Notes under the pieces: model-generated
The model's input: the letters and a program-made list of their open reading frames with translations, nothing else
Databases searched by the model: none
What the model was told of the DNA's origin: nothing
Made by a program: the position numbers and the translations under genes
Part shown: piece by piece, positions 35,381 to 46,600 of the stretch
How positions within the stretch are numbered: position 1 is the first letter of the stretch
Layout of the letters: each line of letters begins with the position of its first letter
Assembly: GCA_949710005.1 (NCBI GenBank)
Contig: OX453274.1
Span: 438,501 to 502,500 of the forward strand
Direction: 5' to 3'
From: Ricordea florida
Lineage: Eukaryota; Cnidaria; Anthozoa; Corallimorpharia; Ricordeidae
DNA length: 64,000 nucleotides

Positions 35381-38300
35381 GTTCAGAGCCTGAGAAAGGA
35401 GTTGGACTCTTTAAAACGCCAAAAGGGTCAAATTGAAGACAAATTATCGTCTTGCCAGAGAGAGAACAAGGAGCTCAACGATTCGTTGTCGTTCAGTACG
35501 AGCGAAATGCAGAGGAGGAAATTGAGGATAGAGACTTTGGAGCGAGAACTGGCTAACAAGAACAGAGACCTTCTGTCCTTGAAGTCTAAATACCAAGCTC
35601 TCGAGAGGGAATTGACTACCATGAAGTCAGAAAGTATAAGCCTCGTATCCATCCAAACTGTACAGGAATCTGCTCCTGTGGACGAGGAGTACTTCAGCAG
35701 CCAGATTTCCGAGTACGAAGCCAGTATGAAAAGTTCCTTGGACGAGAAAGATAGCCTCCAGGAAGAAATTATGAATTTGCAGAGTAAGCTTTCAAGGTTG
35801 CAAGCAGATTATGACAACGCATTGCGGGATGCAGATGCTGCCAAGAAGGAGAACGACTTCAGAGTGAAAAAGTTGGAATCTATGCTTAAGAATTCTCAGA
35901 AGCAGCGAGATGACCACAAGGCGAAGATTGCACAACTCAATAATGTCCTCAAGGAGATCAAGAAGGAATTATCTAACGAGCAGAAAAGAACATCGGAATA
36001 TAAGAGGGAAGTCCAAATACTTCGTGGAGAGGCTGAGGATAAGAATAAGAAAATTCGTAGGCTGGAACAGCTGAATGGAACGTTGGAGGATCAGCTGGAA
36101 CAACTCAAAAGGGACATTGCTGAAAAGAATACCCAAATTGAAGAGGAAAGAAAGCGTGTGAAAGCTCTCGAGAGTGACATCCAAGCATCTGATAATCAAA
36201 TTGCTGAACAGGCTGCCCGGATAGAGACCCTTAAAGATAGCCTGGACGATCACGAGCGTCAGCTAAGAGAGGCCAGAAAAAGAGTATCCGAGCTGGAAAG
36301 TCAAAATCGGAAACTAACTTCTGTGATCGACGAACGCGAGAAGGAATTGAACCGGCTTCGTGGACGCATTAATGAGCTGGAAAGCGAACATGAAAGTATA
36401 AGCACTAAGCACATGCAGCTTAAGTCCACATACGACGCTTCCATCAGTGAAGTTGATGGTCTCCGATCAAGATTTGGCGGTGCCCAGAGCAAGGTGAACG
36501 AGCTGGAATCTCGACATGCCATCACTGCGAAGGAAAGAGACGACCTTAAACTTCGTATTTCACCTCTGGAGAAGGTCACCGCGGACCTCAGGCATGCTCT
36601 TGAGAGAAGTGAAAATGTACGTGACGAACTTGAGAGCGAATGTGACTCGCTTAAGAGCCAAATTTCTAAGTTGGAAGCACGATGTACGGCTGACAACAAA
36701 GCAATAAACCAACTTATCGCTGAATTGGACAGTCAGAAACAAAAGGCATCGCAGCTGGGTAAGGATAACACTTCTTTGAAGTCACAGCTTGCAGAGAAAC
36801 AGCACAACATCGTAAGGGAAATAAACAATAACGCAAGGAAGCAAAAAGTCGTCGACGATCTACGGAAGGACCTGCACAGCCTAGCCGGTAGGCTGCACGA
36901 GAAAGAACGGGACAATGAACAACTTAACGACAAAAATAAGATGCTGGAAGAGGAAAAGAGCGAGATACACGACAACCTGATTGATGCCAGAAAAAACGTG
37001 GCCCTACTAGAGGAAGACCTAAAGCAGCTCCAGGATGATAAACTCAATGATGAGAGGGAATTGGCTGAAAATAAGGAGATAATATCTAAACTAGAGGCTT
37101 CCCTGGAACTTAGTGAAAAAAAGAAGCAGGAGTTAGAAGACCAAGTCAAAAACCTTAAACAAACTGTCGCACGTCTGGAGGCCGAATTACCTGATGCTCT
37201 CAGCAAGAAAGCTGCGTTGGAGAAAGAAGCTGAACGACACTCAGAAGTTGTAGACAAGCTTAAAGACGAGATCAACCGCCTCAATAAACAGTTAAGTGAA
37301 GCTGAGCGCCAAAGGGATGCCTATCGTAGGCAAATTGAGGAAAAAGATACTGAAATTGAGACCATTCGATCTCAAAACAAGGAATTGGAACAGGACTACG
37401 ACAACATTAGGACGAAACTGGTGAAAATTGAGGCACAACTTGCAGCTGTGGAAGAGGCAAAGAGGAAACATGACCTAGAACTTAAAAGGAAGAACGAAGA
37501 TATCAATCGGTTGACTGCTGAGATTGATATCACTGTCAGGAGGAATGAAGAGTTGCAGAGTGAGTGCGTAGTGGTGGCTGACAAAGTCCAAACAGTGGAA
37601 AGAAGTTATCAAGACTTTATGGATTTGACCGGCGACAAAGACAGCATATTGGATGCAGAACGCGAGAAGTGTGTACAGCTGGAAAAAGAGATTAACACTC
37701 TAAGGAATAAGATTAAAGTCCTGGAAAAAAATGACAGATCTAAAGACGTAGATCAATTGTCAGTTCAGCTTGACGCAGCAAACCAAGAAATTCGCAACCT
37801 GCATGAGAGAATTCAGCAATTAGAGGTTGAGAAAGATGATCTGAATCGAGAGCTTCTTTTGGCACAGACTGGTCTAGTGGGGAAAGAGAACGAACTCGAG
37901 GCTGCTATAAAAGACAAAGAGAAGGCTGAAGATGACCTTCACGATGTCCAAGTTAAGAAAGACGACCTTGAATCCGAGCTAGCCTCATTGGCAAAGAAGA
38001 TCACACAACTGAAAGACAGCCTGGCGGATGCAAAGGACAAAGCAGCGAAGGGAAGAGAAGAAATATCCAACCTTGAGGCTAAACTTAACAACCAAGAGAA
38101 AGAATACGAACGTTTGAAGAAGGTCAACGCCAAAAAAGACAGTTTGAATGCTGAGCTTACCGAGAAAATAAAGGAATTAAAAAGTAAGCTTCAGCAGTCA
38201 ACATCATATTTGGAAACGGCTAATGTAAAGATTGATGGACTAATAAATGCAAAGAAGGAACTGGAAAGACAACTCGAAGAGCAGAAAAAGCGTATTGCAA

Positions 38301-41300
38301 GAGGTGAAGAAGAAGTCAGACTGCTGAAGGCGAAACTAAAAGAGCTTGATACAGAGCTTAGTAAAAAGGAACACAAGTTGAGGCTGTGTGAGACTGAGCT
38401 GATAACCGCGAGAAGTGAAAGAGACAAGGAAAGGAAAGAGAGAGAATCTCTCGAGGTTAAAAATGCGAACCTGAAGGACGAAAACTCGCAGTTACGAGAG
38501 CAATGCGTACGTATGGAAAATAAGTATGAGGCTTTAGTGAAAGAGGTACAAGACAAAGATGCCACCATTGAGCGTTTGAAAGGAGCAAAGGCCTCACTTG
38601 AAGAAGAGCTTTCTAAGTTAAAGAACCAGATGATGGTGACCAGAGAGGCGCTGGAGAGTGCACAAAACAAGATCAGATCCCTAGAAAACAATCTCAAAAT
38701 GGCCAATGTCAGCATAAACAAGTTAAACGTTACCATTACAAACTTGAACAAGGAAAGAGAAGAAAGAGATAGAGCGACCTCCACGCATGATACGCAGTAC
38801 ATCCAAATAGAGAACTTGTACAAGGCGAGCCAAGATCGCGAGAACAGAAATAAGCAAGAATTGCAACAACTGAAACTGAAATTGGAGAATATGGAAGAAA
38901 TAAACAGAAAGCTAGAACAAGAGAATCTTAAATATAGATCGCAACTCCCTGATTTAATGAAAGCCAATAGACAATTGCAAGTTACCAACGAGCGCTGCAA
39001 GAAAGAACAACAATCGTTAAGGAAAAGGTTAAACGAAGCTAATGAGAAGCTGGCCGACCTTGAAAACAAGTGTGAAACTGAGACAACGGAGAAAGGGTTA
39101 GCCGAAAAAAAGTGTAAAGATCTTTTAGAAAAGCTTGAACAGGCCAGAAAACAGAATCTTCAAAATCAGCAGAAAATTGTGGAGCTGAACATAGATCTTG
39201 AAGAGGCTAAAAAAGAAAAGGCTGAAAAAGACAATGAGATAGAAAGTTTAAGGATGGCAAAAAAATACTCAGAGAAACAGCTGGAGGCAGCTAACGCTCG
39301 TTTAAATGAGGCAGATCAGCAAATAGAGACTCTGAAGACTGAGAATACACAAAGGAATAGCGAAATCCATGACTTGCGGGATAAAATTAACGAAATGGAA
39401 AACGATGTTGCTAGGATCACTCAAGAAAGAGAAAGTGCCCTCAAGGAAGTCGCCAACAGTATCAAGGAGATTGAAAGTCTCAAGCAACAGATCAGTGCTC
39501 TCGTAAAAGAAAAGAATACACTATTGGAGACTATCGCTGAATTAAAGAATGAAATAAATAAGCTCCGTGAAGAAAATGTGGAGGTAGAAAAGCGACTAGC
39601 CAAACTGGAAGGCAATAATTCTACCCTCAAGAAAGACATTGAGAATCGTGATGAGAGTATCGCTGGTTTGAGGAACAAAGACGAAAAACAGAGGAATGAA
39701 ATCGAGAACCTGAAGAGAAACTTGAAACGTTTGGAGACAGACAACGAATGTGCTCATCAAAAGATCGCGGAGCTCGAGAAAGCATATCACTCCTCTAAAG
39801 AGAAAACTACCTTGATAGAGAAATCTAGTGACCACGACCGAGAAAAGGTGAAACAAGTCGAGGGCGAAAATGCCTCATTGAAGAGGAGGTTGGTAGAGTT
39901 AGATATTTCCAACAAGATAACCGAAGAGAAAGGACAAGAGCTCCAGCAGAAACTTCAGCGCGCCCAGGAACGAATTGTCAGCCTGGAAAACGCACCTTCG
40001 TTAGAATCGAGTATTGTCGTGCAGTCAGAAACGCTTGTGGAATCGTCGGGTGATGGAATGGAGGTTGAACTTCTCAAGGAACAGATAGAAATCCTGGAGA
40101 AGGAAAATAACAAACTTAAGAAGGAACTACAGTCAGCCAAGACTGCAAATGCGCACCTGAAAAAGCTGTTAGAGAACAGTGAAGAAACCATTAAGGATAA
40201 AGAACATACTATATTCGAACTGCAGCGGAAAATTGGAGAACTTGAAATTCATCTTAAAAAGGCTGGAGACCAGACTGATGCGCCGGGCGTTGTTGACTCC
40301 TTGCGTGCACAAAGAGACGCTCTAGAACGTGACAACCAGATGTTAAGAAGAGACCTGGAAAGCCTCGGTCTGGTTCTTGCCGATTTTCGGAAGCGTCTGC
40401 CAGACACCGAGAGCGAGCTGAACAAGCTTAAAATGGAGCGAACCGACGTGCTACACAAGCTGAATTTGGCCAACTTAGAGCTTGATGATTTGCGTCAAGA
40501 TCGTCTTAAACAGCAGAACAATTACAGTGCCCTTCTGGCTGACAGAGATCTTGCGCTTCACGACAAAGCGACACTGAGTGGACAATTAAGTGAGACAAAC
40601 GAAAATCTGAGAACAGCGAGAGCCGAAATCGAGTCGTCCAAGAGGAAAGTGTGGGATCTCCAGGCAGAAGTCGAGGACCGTCAAAGGAAAATCAATGATC
40701 AACAAAGTGAGATTGACAGGCGTTGTGCCAATGAACGAGAGCTACAAGAAACTATAGCTGATTTGAAGAGGAAGTACGATAACCTGAGGGAACAGTATGA
40801 CAAACTTGAAAACACGGTGGAAAGCCTTAAAGCCCAAATTCAAGAACGAGAGACGACGATTGATACTTTAGAGCATCAATTAAAACTTCTCAGGGACGAA
40901 TACGATGCTCTAAGGGATGAAATCACTACTGCAAAGGCAAATGTTACCCGCCTCAAGGCTAAATTGGCGGCGGCCGAGAACGAACTTCAAGGAAAACAAA
41001 ATGAACTGAATTACAAGACAATCACGATAGCTAACCTAGAGGGGCGCATTAAGAAGTCGGAGGATGAGAAGAAGCCGCTGAGACAGGATATTGCCCGTCT
41101 TAAGAACATTATCTCGGAACAGAAAGTCCAACTGGAGGCTTACCGAGCTGCTAGGGATCAGATTAGAACCGACATCGTTGTACAGAAGACGTACAATGAG
41201 CTACAGTCTGCCCCGCCTGGCTTCCAATTTAAGGATGACATTGTGGTGTCAAAGAAGTACAAAGATCTAGAGTCATCTTATAAGAGAGCTCTTAAGGATA

Positions 41301-43645
41301 AAGATGATAATGAAAGAGAAGCGAACTCTTTGAAAAACACACTTGCAAAGCTAAGAAGTGATTTTGCAGATCTCAGCAGGACCAAGAATGCACTGGAAGG
41401 GGACGCGATGTGGAAGACCAAAAGAATAAATGAGTTAGAAAGTGACCTCCGAGACCTGCAATCCAAAGACATGGTCGACAGCGGAGAGGCTCTCGGCTGG
41501 AAGAAGAAAATTTCCGAACTGCAGCAGGAAATGGACCGTCTCAATAACAACGCCTACCGAGCAGAGAGCATGAATAAAATTTATCAAAAGAAGGTTGAAG
41601 ACCTCGGGAGTGACATTCTTAAAGCCCACGAAAGGGTAGCTCAGTTGGAGACTAGAGTTTCCGAGGATGAAAGGAAAATCTCCGAACAGAGGAAGGAAGT
41701 AATGGAGGAATACAAGAAGGCTGTAGACCTGGAGGCCGCCAACAAGTCGCTCGATAAGTCTAAGACGGAGCTGACTGTTCTCACACAGACGCTCCAGGAC
41801 AAGATGCAAGCCTTACAAAATGAGGCGCTTGATGAGGCAAAGCAGCATGCTCAAGTCAGGGGAACCCTCGACCAAGTAAAATTGAAGAAGCAGGACCTGG
41901 AGGTGGAAAACGCCAAACTGCAGAGAAGACTTCGGGAGTTGCAGCAACAGTATGACTCCCAGGTAAAAGACTGGTCCGAGAGAAAGTACACCATTGATGG
42001 TTTAGAAAGTGAAAATGCTAACTTGAATGCCGCTCTTGATAAGTTGAGAAGAGAATACGCCAATCTTAGGAACGAGGTCGACATGAATACCGCAGAGAAA
42101 CGCGACCTTCAGATTCAGCTGGAGCAGCTGAGATCACGGCTGGAAGATGACGAGAATAAGTTAAGGAACTCTCTAGAAGACAACAGCAGGCTCCAAATCG
42201 AACTGGAGAATCTTAGAACGGCGTTAAGTGAAAAAAGCCGTTTCGAAAGTGTGCATACAGAAACAGTGATTCGTCAAGCTTCTGGAGGAGGACAGCTTGA
42301 TACTGGCGTTGACATGTTCCCTGAGATGAACGCCGATTTCGATGCAGTTAAGAAAGAGCGCGATCGCCTCACTGCCGATGTTTCATCTTTGCAAAATAAG
42401 TACAACACATTGGAGAACAGCTATGAGAACCTGATGCAAGACAAAAACCGTCTAGAAGACAAGATAGAGACCTTGCAAAGAACCATCAACAGTTTGGAGC
42501 ACAACAATCAGATCCTGACCTCGGACAAAAACAAGCTCACCGTGGAGCTCGAGGCCAGCAAACGAAAAGTGGCAGACTTAATGTCAGAGCTTGAAATTAC
42601 AAAATCTGAAAGAGATTCCTTGAAAACAGAACTCGAGGTCCTGAGGAAGAAGATCATAAAGATGGAAACAGAATACGAAATACATATTACCACTCCCCAC
42701 GGTTACGATGATTTTGGCGCTTATGAAAAACTGCAAGAAGCTTACCAACGCAGCCAGGAAAGGGAAAATGAAGTACAGGCAGAGCTGCTCACCTGCTACA
42801 AGGTGATTGGAAGGCTAAGGCAAGACCTGTGTGATTGCCAGGAAAATAGAGAAAAAGAAATAAACACCATGAATTCCGAGAGGGCACAAGTAAAAACACT
42901 GCGTGAAGAGACTGTCAGCTATCACAAACGAATATCTGAATTGGAGGAAAGTGCAAGAATAAACCAGAGAGCCAATGAAGACCTGAAGTCTGAACTTTCA
43001 TCTCTGCAACAACGTATGGAGGAGCTTATGAAGGAAAACGGGGGTTTGCAGGAGTCGAGAGCATCGATGTCTGTTGAACTCAAAACCAGTGGAAAAACGA
43101 TCACGCAACTTCAGCAACAATTGGATGATTGTCAGAGAGAAAAGGAAGGCCTGAAGATTCAGGTGAACTCCTTACTTGGTAAAGAAGAGGACCACAACGA
43201 GATTTCCAAGCAAATATCGGAAATGTCAACGCATACCGAAGAACTACGACGTGCAAAGGACGATCTAGAAAGGAAGCTGACACAAAAACAAGCTGAGTCG
43301 GAAGAGAGCTCCGGAACAATCACCCAGCTCAAGGCTCAGATTGACGACTACCGAAAAGCCAGAGAACTGGACAACAAGCAGCAATCTGGCGAGATTGAAT
43401 CACTTAAGCTGAGTATGTCTGAGCTACAGCGTGAAAACGAAGATTTAAAATCCGGGGATTACAGTACGTCCACGAAAAGGGAAATCGAGTCTTTCTTCAC
43501 TCTTGGTGGTAAGCAAGAAGAAGATTTGGGGCCATACGCAGAGTCCACCCGTCTGGACTTTGATGAAGGCGAATTTGAGGGAGGCGGGACATCTGTTACC
43601 ACCCGTACCGTCAAGGTGAAAAGCAGCCGAAAAACAAGATCCTAG
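35381..43645 (+). CDS. Giant coiled-coil protein, gene B, exon 2 (last exon)
   Basis: A single exon of 8265 bp codes for 2754 residues and a TAG stop. It opens GTT CAG AGC in phase 0 directly after the TTCTTCTAAG acceptor. The first in-frame start-like codon is a TTG at 35402, which favours splicing over initiation. Nearly all of it is Glu/Lys/Leu-rich heptad coil. Short linkers interrupt the coil at about 35660-35760, 41470-41500, 42249-42345 and 42703-42785. Each has a counterpart in gene A in the same order, for example KDMVDSGE versus RDVVDEGD. The C-terminus is short, with an acidic Gly segment followed by a basic tail (...RTVKVKSSRKTRS). No 116-aa module array is present. I see no canonical AATAAA close downstream. 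With exon 1 the protein is 2834 aa. A scaffold or filament role is inferred only from coil length. Confidence 0.93.
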   Translation, partial: VQSLRKELDSLKRQKGQIEDKLSSCQRENKELNDSLSFSTSEMQRRKLRIETLERELANKNRDLLSLKSKYQALERELTTMKSESISLVSIQTVQESAPVDEEYFSSQISEYEASMKSSLDEKDSLQEEIMNLQSKLSRLQADYDNALRDADAAKKENDFRVKKLESMLKNSQKQRDDHKAKIAQLNNVLKEIKKELSNEQKRTSEYKREVQILRGEAEDKNKKIRRLEQLNGTLEDQLEQLKRDIAEKNTQIEEERKRVKALESDIQASDNQIAEQAARIETLKDSLDDHERQLREARKRVSELESQNRKLTSVIDEREKELNRLRGRINELESEHESISTKHMQLKSTYDASISEVDGLRSRFGGAQSKVNELESRHAITAKERDDLKLRISPLEKVTADLRHALERSENVRDELESECDSLKSQISKLEARCTADNKAINQLIAELDSQKQKASQLGKDNTSLKSQLAEKQHNIVREINNNARKQKVVDDLRKDLHSLAGRLHEKERDNEQLNDKNKMLEEEKSEIHDNLIDARKNVALLEEDLKQLQDDKLNDERELAENKEIISKLEASLELSEKKKQELEDQVKNLKQTVARLEAELPDALSKKAALEKEAERHSEVVDKLKDEINRLNKQLSEAERQRDAYRRQIEEKDTEIETIRSQNKELEQDYDNIRTKLVKIEAQLAAVEEAKRKHDLELKRKNEDINRLTAEIDITVRRNEELQSECVVVADKVQTVERSYQDFMDLTGDKDSILDAEREKCVQLEKEINTLRNKIKVLEKNDRSKDVDQLSVQLDAANQEIRNLHERIQQLEVEKDDLNRELLLAQTGLVGKENELEAAIKDKEKAEDDLHDVQVKKDDLESELASLAKKITQLKDSLADAKDKAAKGREEISNLEAKLNNQEKEYERLKKVNAKKDSLNAELTEKIKELKSKLQQSTSYLETANVKIDGLINAKKELERQLEEQKKRIARGEEEVRLLKAKLKELDTELSKKEHKLRLCETELITARSERDKERKERESLEVKNANLKDENSQLREQCVRMENKYEALVKEVQDKDATIERLKGAKASLEEELSKLKNQMMVTREALESAQNKIRSLENNLKMANVSINKLNVTITNLNKEREERDRATSTHDTQYIQIENLYKASQDRENRNKQELQQLKLKLENMEEINRKLEQENLKYRSQLPDLMKANRQLQVTNERCKKEQQSLRKRLNEANEKLADLENKCETETTEKGLAEKKCKDLLEKLEQARKQNLQNQQKIVELNIDLEEAKKEKAEKDNEIESLRMAKKYSEKQLEAANARLNEADQQIETLKTENTQRNSEIHDLRDKINEMENDVARITQERESALKEVANSIKEIESLKQQISALVKEKNTLLETIAELKNEINKLREENVEVEKRLAKLEGNNSTLKKDIENRDESIAGLRNKDEKQRNEIENLKRNLKRLETDNECAHQKIAELEKAYHSSKEKTTLIEKSSDHDREKVKQVEGENASLKRRLVELDISNKITEEKGQELQQKLQRAQERIVSLENAPSLESSIVVQSETLVESSGDGMEVELLKEQIEILEKENNKLKKELQSAKTANAHLKKLLENSEETIKDKEHTIFELQRKIGELEIHLKKAGDQTDAPGVVDSLRAQRDALERDNQMLRRDLESLGLVLADFRKRLPDTESELNKLKMERTDVLHKLNLANLELDDLRQDRLKQQNNYSALLADRDLALHDKATLSGQLSETNENLRTARAEIESSKRKVWDLQAEVEDRQRKINDQQSEIDRRCANERELQETIADLKRKYDNLREQYDKLENTVESLKAQIQERETTIDTLEHQLKLLRDEYDALRDEITTAKANVTRLKAKLAAAENELQGKQNELNYKTITIANLEGRIKKSEDEKKPLRQDIARLKNIISEQKVQLEAYRAARDQIRTDIVVQKTYNELQSAPPGFQFKDDIVVSKKYKDLESSYKRALKDKDDNEREANSLKNTLAKLRSDFADLSRTKNALEGDAMWKTKRINELESDLRDLQSKDMVDSGEALGWKKKISELQQEMDRLNNNAYRAESMNKIYQKKVEDLGSDILKAHERVAQLETRVSEDERKISEQRKEVMEEYKKAVDLEAANKSLDKSKTELTVLTQTLQDKMQALQNEALDEAKQHAQVRGTLDQVKLKKQDLEVENAKLQRRLRELQQQYDSQVKDWSERKYTIDGLESENANLNAALDKLRREYANLRNEVDMNTAEKRDLQIQLEQLRSRLEDDENKLRNSLEDNSRLQIELENLRTALSEKSRFESVHTETVIRQASGGGQLDTGVDMFPEMNADFDAVKKERDRLTADVSSLQNKYNTLENSYENLMQDKNRLEDKIETLQRTINSLEHNNQILTSDKNKLTVELEASKRKVADLMSELEITKSERDSLKTELEVLRKKIIKMETEYEIHITTPHGYDDFGAYEKLQEAYQRSQERENEVQAELLTCYKVIGRLRQDLCDCQENREKEINTMNSERAQVKTLREETVSYHKRISELEESARINQRANEDLKSELSSLQQRMEELMKENGGLQESRASMSVELKTSGKTITQLQQQLDDCQREKEGLKIQVNSLLGKEEDHNEISKQISEMSTHTEELRRAKDDLERKLTQKQAESEESSGTITQLKAQIDDYRKARELDNKQQSGEIESLKLSMSELQRENEDLKSGDYSTSTKREIESFFTLGGKQEEDLGPYAESTRLDFDEGEFEGGGTSVTTRTVKVKSSRKTRS

Positions 43646-46600
43646 ATGAAAAACGTTTAAGGAAATACGATGAACTGACTGAGCAAACGTTCTAGAAAAA
43701 AAGTTAAGTTGAATATTTGTGCAATCAAAGTAAATGTTTTAGTCGCCCTCTATCCATTACCCTTTTATCAGGCGAATGTTGGACAAGCAAAACATGAAAC
43801 AGTAGCGAATCCTGTTTATTTAGGTTTTTCGGCGAATGTTGTATTGCACAGCCTCGGTTTGGGAAACGTTCAGCTGTAAGACAGAAAGAGGTGCTTTTTA
43901 ACTGGTTTAGTTTAATCATGCAACTGGGACCCACAGTAGCAAGCTCCTGTTGGATATCGCAGGAACTTTTTGTTTTTCTGCTTACTTTATGTTAAATGCC
44001 ACAATTTTTTTACCTTAAAACGTGCGTAGCGTTTATTCATCTTTTGTCATGTTTCAACATGAATGAGTCAACCTGTCAACAGCCTGCAAAGTTAATTTTG
44101 TTCATTTTTTCGCCCGTTACTATCGTTTTTGAAACGAAAACAATACGCCTCTTAAGTTAAGGAACATAAGAGAATGTTGTTTTTGAGGCTTTAATAGGAG
44201 TGAGACCTGTTGGTATAAGGTTAGAATAGGAAAGGGTAAAAATAATTATCATCAAACTTAATTTTAACCGAATGATTGTTGCCGTTTCAACAGGCTGCTA
44301 TTAACAGTTGTTTCTTTAAGCTTAGTCGCTCTTACTCGGTGTCAAGAGACTCTCAGGTTCTCGATTTACCGAGACTTCAACCAAGGATTCCAAGACTATT
44401 AAGTTACAATAATATACGCTCGCGTTACCGGGGCCAATATGGTGGCATGAGTACACGCATGTGAACCAGTGTAATTTTGGCGGAGAAACGTGATCTTAGC
44501 CATCTCCTTTTATCTGATATTTGTTTTTCTGGTTAACAGTACTTCAAAAGAGCAACACATCGCTTTTTCGCAAAAGGAGCCCCAAAAACTAAACTTGACT
44601 CGGAAGCTCGAGTGAGGCAAAAACCTGTACTGTTCCTTGAACCTGAGGGTCTCTTCTTCATTTTCTGTTGTGCTGACGTGATTTAGTTTCTTAGTAACGT
44701 TAAGTGTGGTTGTAAGATTGCTCTTTTGCTCCAAGTGAGACATGAGTACCATTCTTCATTGCCAGGAAGCTCTCTTGTTATCTGAGCATAAAAAAAATTG
44801 AAACATTCTTGAAGTCGAATCCAGTCTTCAAAAAAGGAAATCAATTCAACTGTGACTTTGCTGATACAAACACGGAGCTGGCTTAGAGTTGTTACAACTT
44901 AAGTGACATCAAGTCTAAAAACTAAGATATAGCGACTTCGTATTTTGTGTCTATTGCAGTCCCATGAATACTTCGTTTTTTTCCATTATTAAAAGTACGG
45001 TTATAGTACGCGACAGACTTAAACGCTTTCTGTAGGATTGTATGCTTTAATTTTTGCACGCAAGTTGACTTCTTTACTTGGCCGAGTAATAATAAATAAT
45101 GTTAAATGTATATTTGTCTTGAATTTTTTTCTTCATTCTTTCCGTCTCGTATTCAGTTGTCAGTTTATATTTTAACTTTTCTGTTGACAAAGTACAAGTC
45201 AGAATATCACGACGAATATGGGTTCTGTGGAAAATGGCGAAAGTGCAGAATGTTAACTGGAACGGTACGTGAGGGATGCCCAAATAAGGCAAAACCGCGC
45301 AGACAAATATGATATTGCAATAGCGCACTAAAACTGTACTTGAAGGCGACCTACAAAAACTACAAACTGCTTGATCTTGCAAAACCGCAGAATTATGAGA
45401 GTTCGCAGAATTATGAAAATCGCAGTAACTGGCGACGTATGCTATAACAACAGTCAACACGTGCTGCAAACACATACCATTGGGTGGTGATGTGGTGGTC
45501 ATTTGAAAACTGACCACAACTGAAGGTTTTATCACTGTTAAAACATGATCGAATTCAATGAGGCTCAGGGGATCTTGGGATCGGTTGTTTTCCATGCAGC
45601 GCCCTACCGATCACCAGTCGATTGCCAGGTTTTCAAAGGGACCGTCCCAAGGTACTTTAAAATTGCCCTAATTTTGTATGCTACATTAAGCGACAGGCCA
45701 GAGAAAATTCTCACTTCTCACTCAACCAAAAGTTAGCCGAACTAAAACCGATCGTAACTTTAAGTGGCTTACTTGTGTCTAACTTGAAAACCTTGCGGTC
45801 ATTTCGGGGACTATGCATTTCCTTACTAAAAACTTATAGAACTAACACACGAATTCTTTTCATACCAAAATATATACTAAACTAAATCTATGTTATTGTA
45901 AATGTAAATAAAACATTATTTATATTATTATTATTGTGTCAATTACAAAATGCTCAAATGTTAACATCCTTTACTTATAGCTTAATTGGATGTTTCAGGT
46001 CCAAACTGTCCCATTTGGCCTGTCCGAATACGAACGCTTGTAATCGGACAAGCCAAATCGGACGGTCAATAAAAATTAAGCACTCGATGTTATTAGCCAA
46101 AAAACTTTAACTACTTAGCTAGCCCATCCTAGCCAAACAAAATCGAGGAAAATTTCTCAGCTGAGCAGGTTGACAGGTGCAGTTTGAAAACAAACATGGA
46201 CGAAAAAACTGGTCCAATCACTTTATTCGGAAATGTTTTTCTAAGATTGACACCATTACTAATTCCCGAGTTTCTCGCATTTTTATTGACACAACGTAAC
46301 CAGGAGGGGCAACTGCACAATTGGTAATCGGACCTCGTGGCGTACAATTGAAAGATAATCGTGCTCGGAATTTTAAATCCTTCACCTGATTACTCCTTGA
46401 ATTGTACTCCACTCAGTCCTACCATTAGTTATTATTATCAAGACGTGAATCTGAAAACACAAGAGCACTTTAAAAGACTCGATCAAGTAACACAGGCCAT
46501 GGGCAATATAGTATAGTAAGGAAGAAACCCTCTAAACGGCTGACGTATTTTCAAGTTAAGATCACTGTTTTTGACTTAAAGATTAAATGCACTCTTCGTT

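Noticed and set aside
36301-39069. Long minus-strand open frames opposite gene B (for example 38191-39069 and 36733-37284)
   Set aside because: They are Ser/Phe/Leu-rich shadows of a Glu/Lys-rich coil on the other strand; the plus-strand frame is continuous over 8 kb.
44276-44464. Short Arg/Ser-rich frame downstream of gene B
   Set aside because: No splice context or conservation evidence; likely chance.
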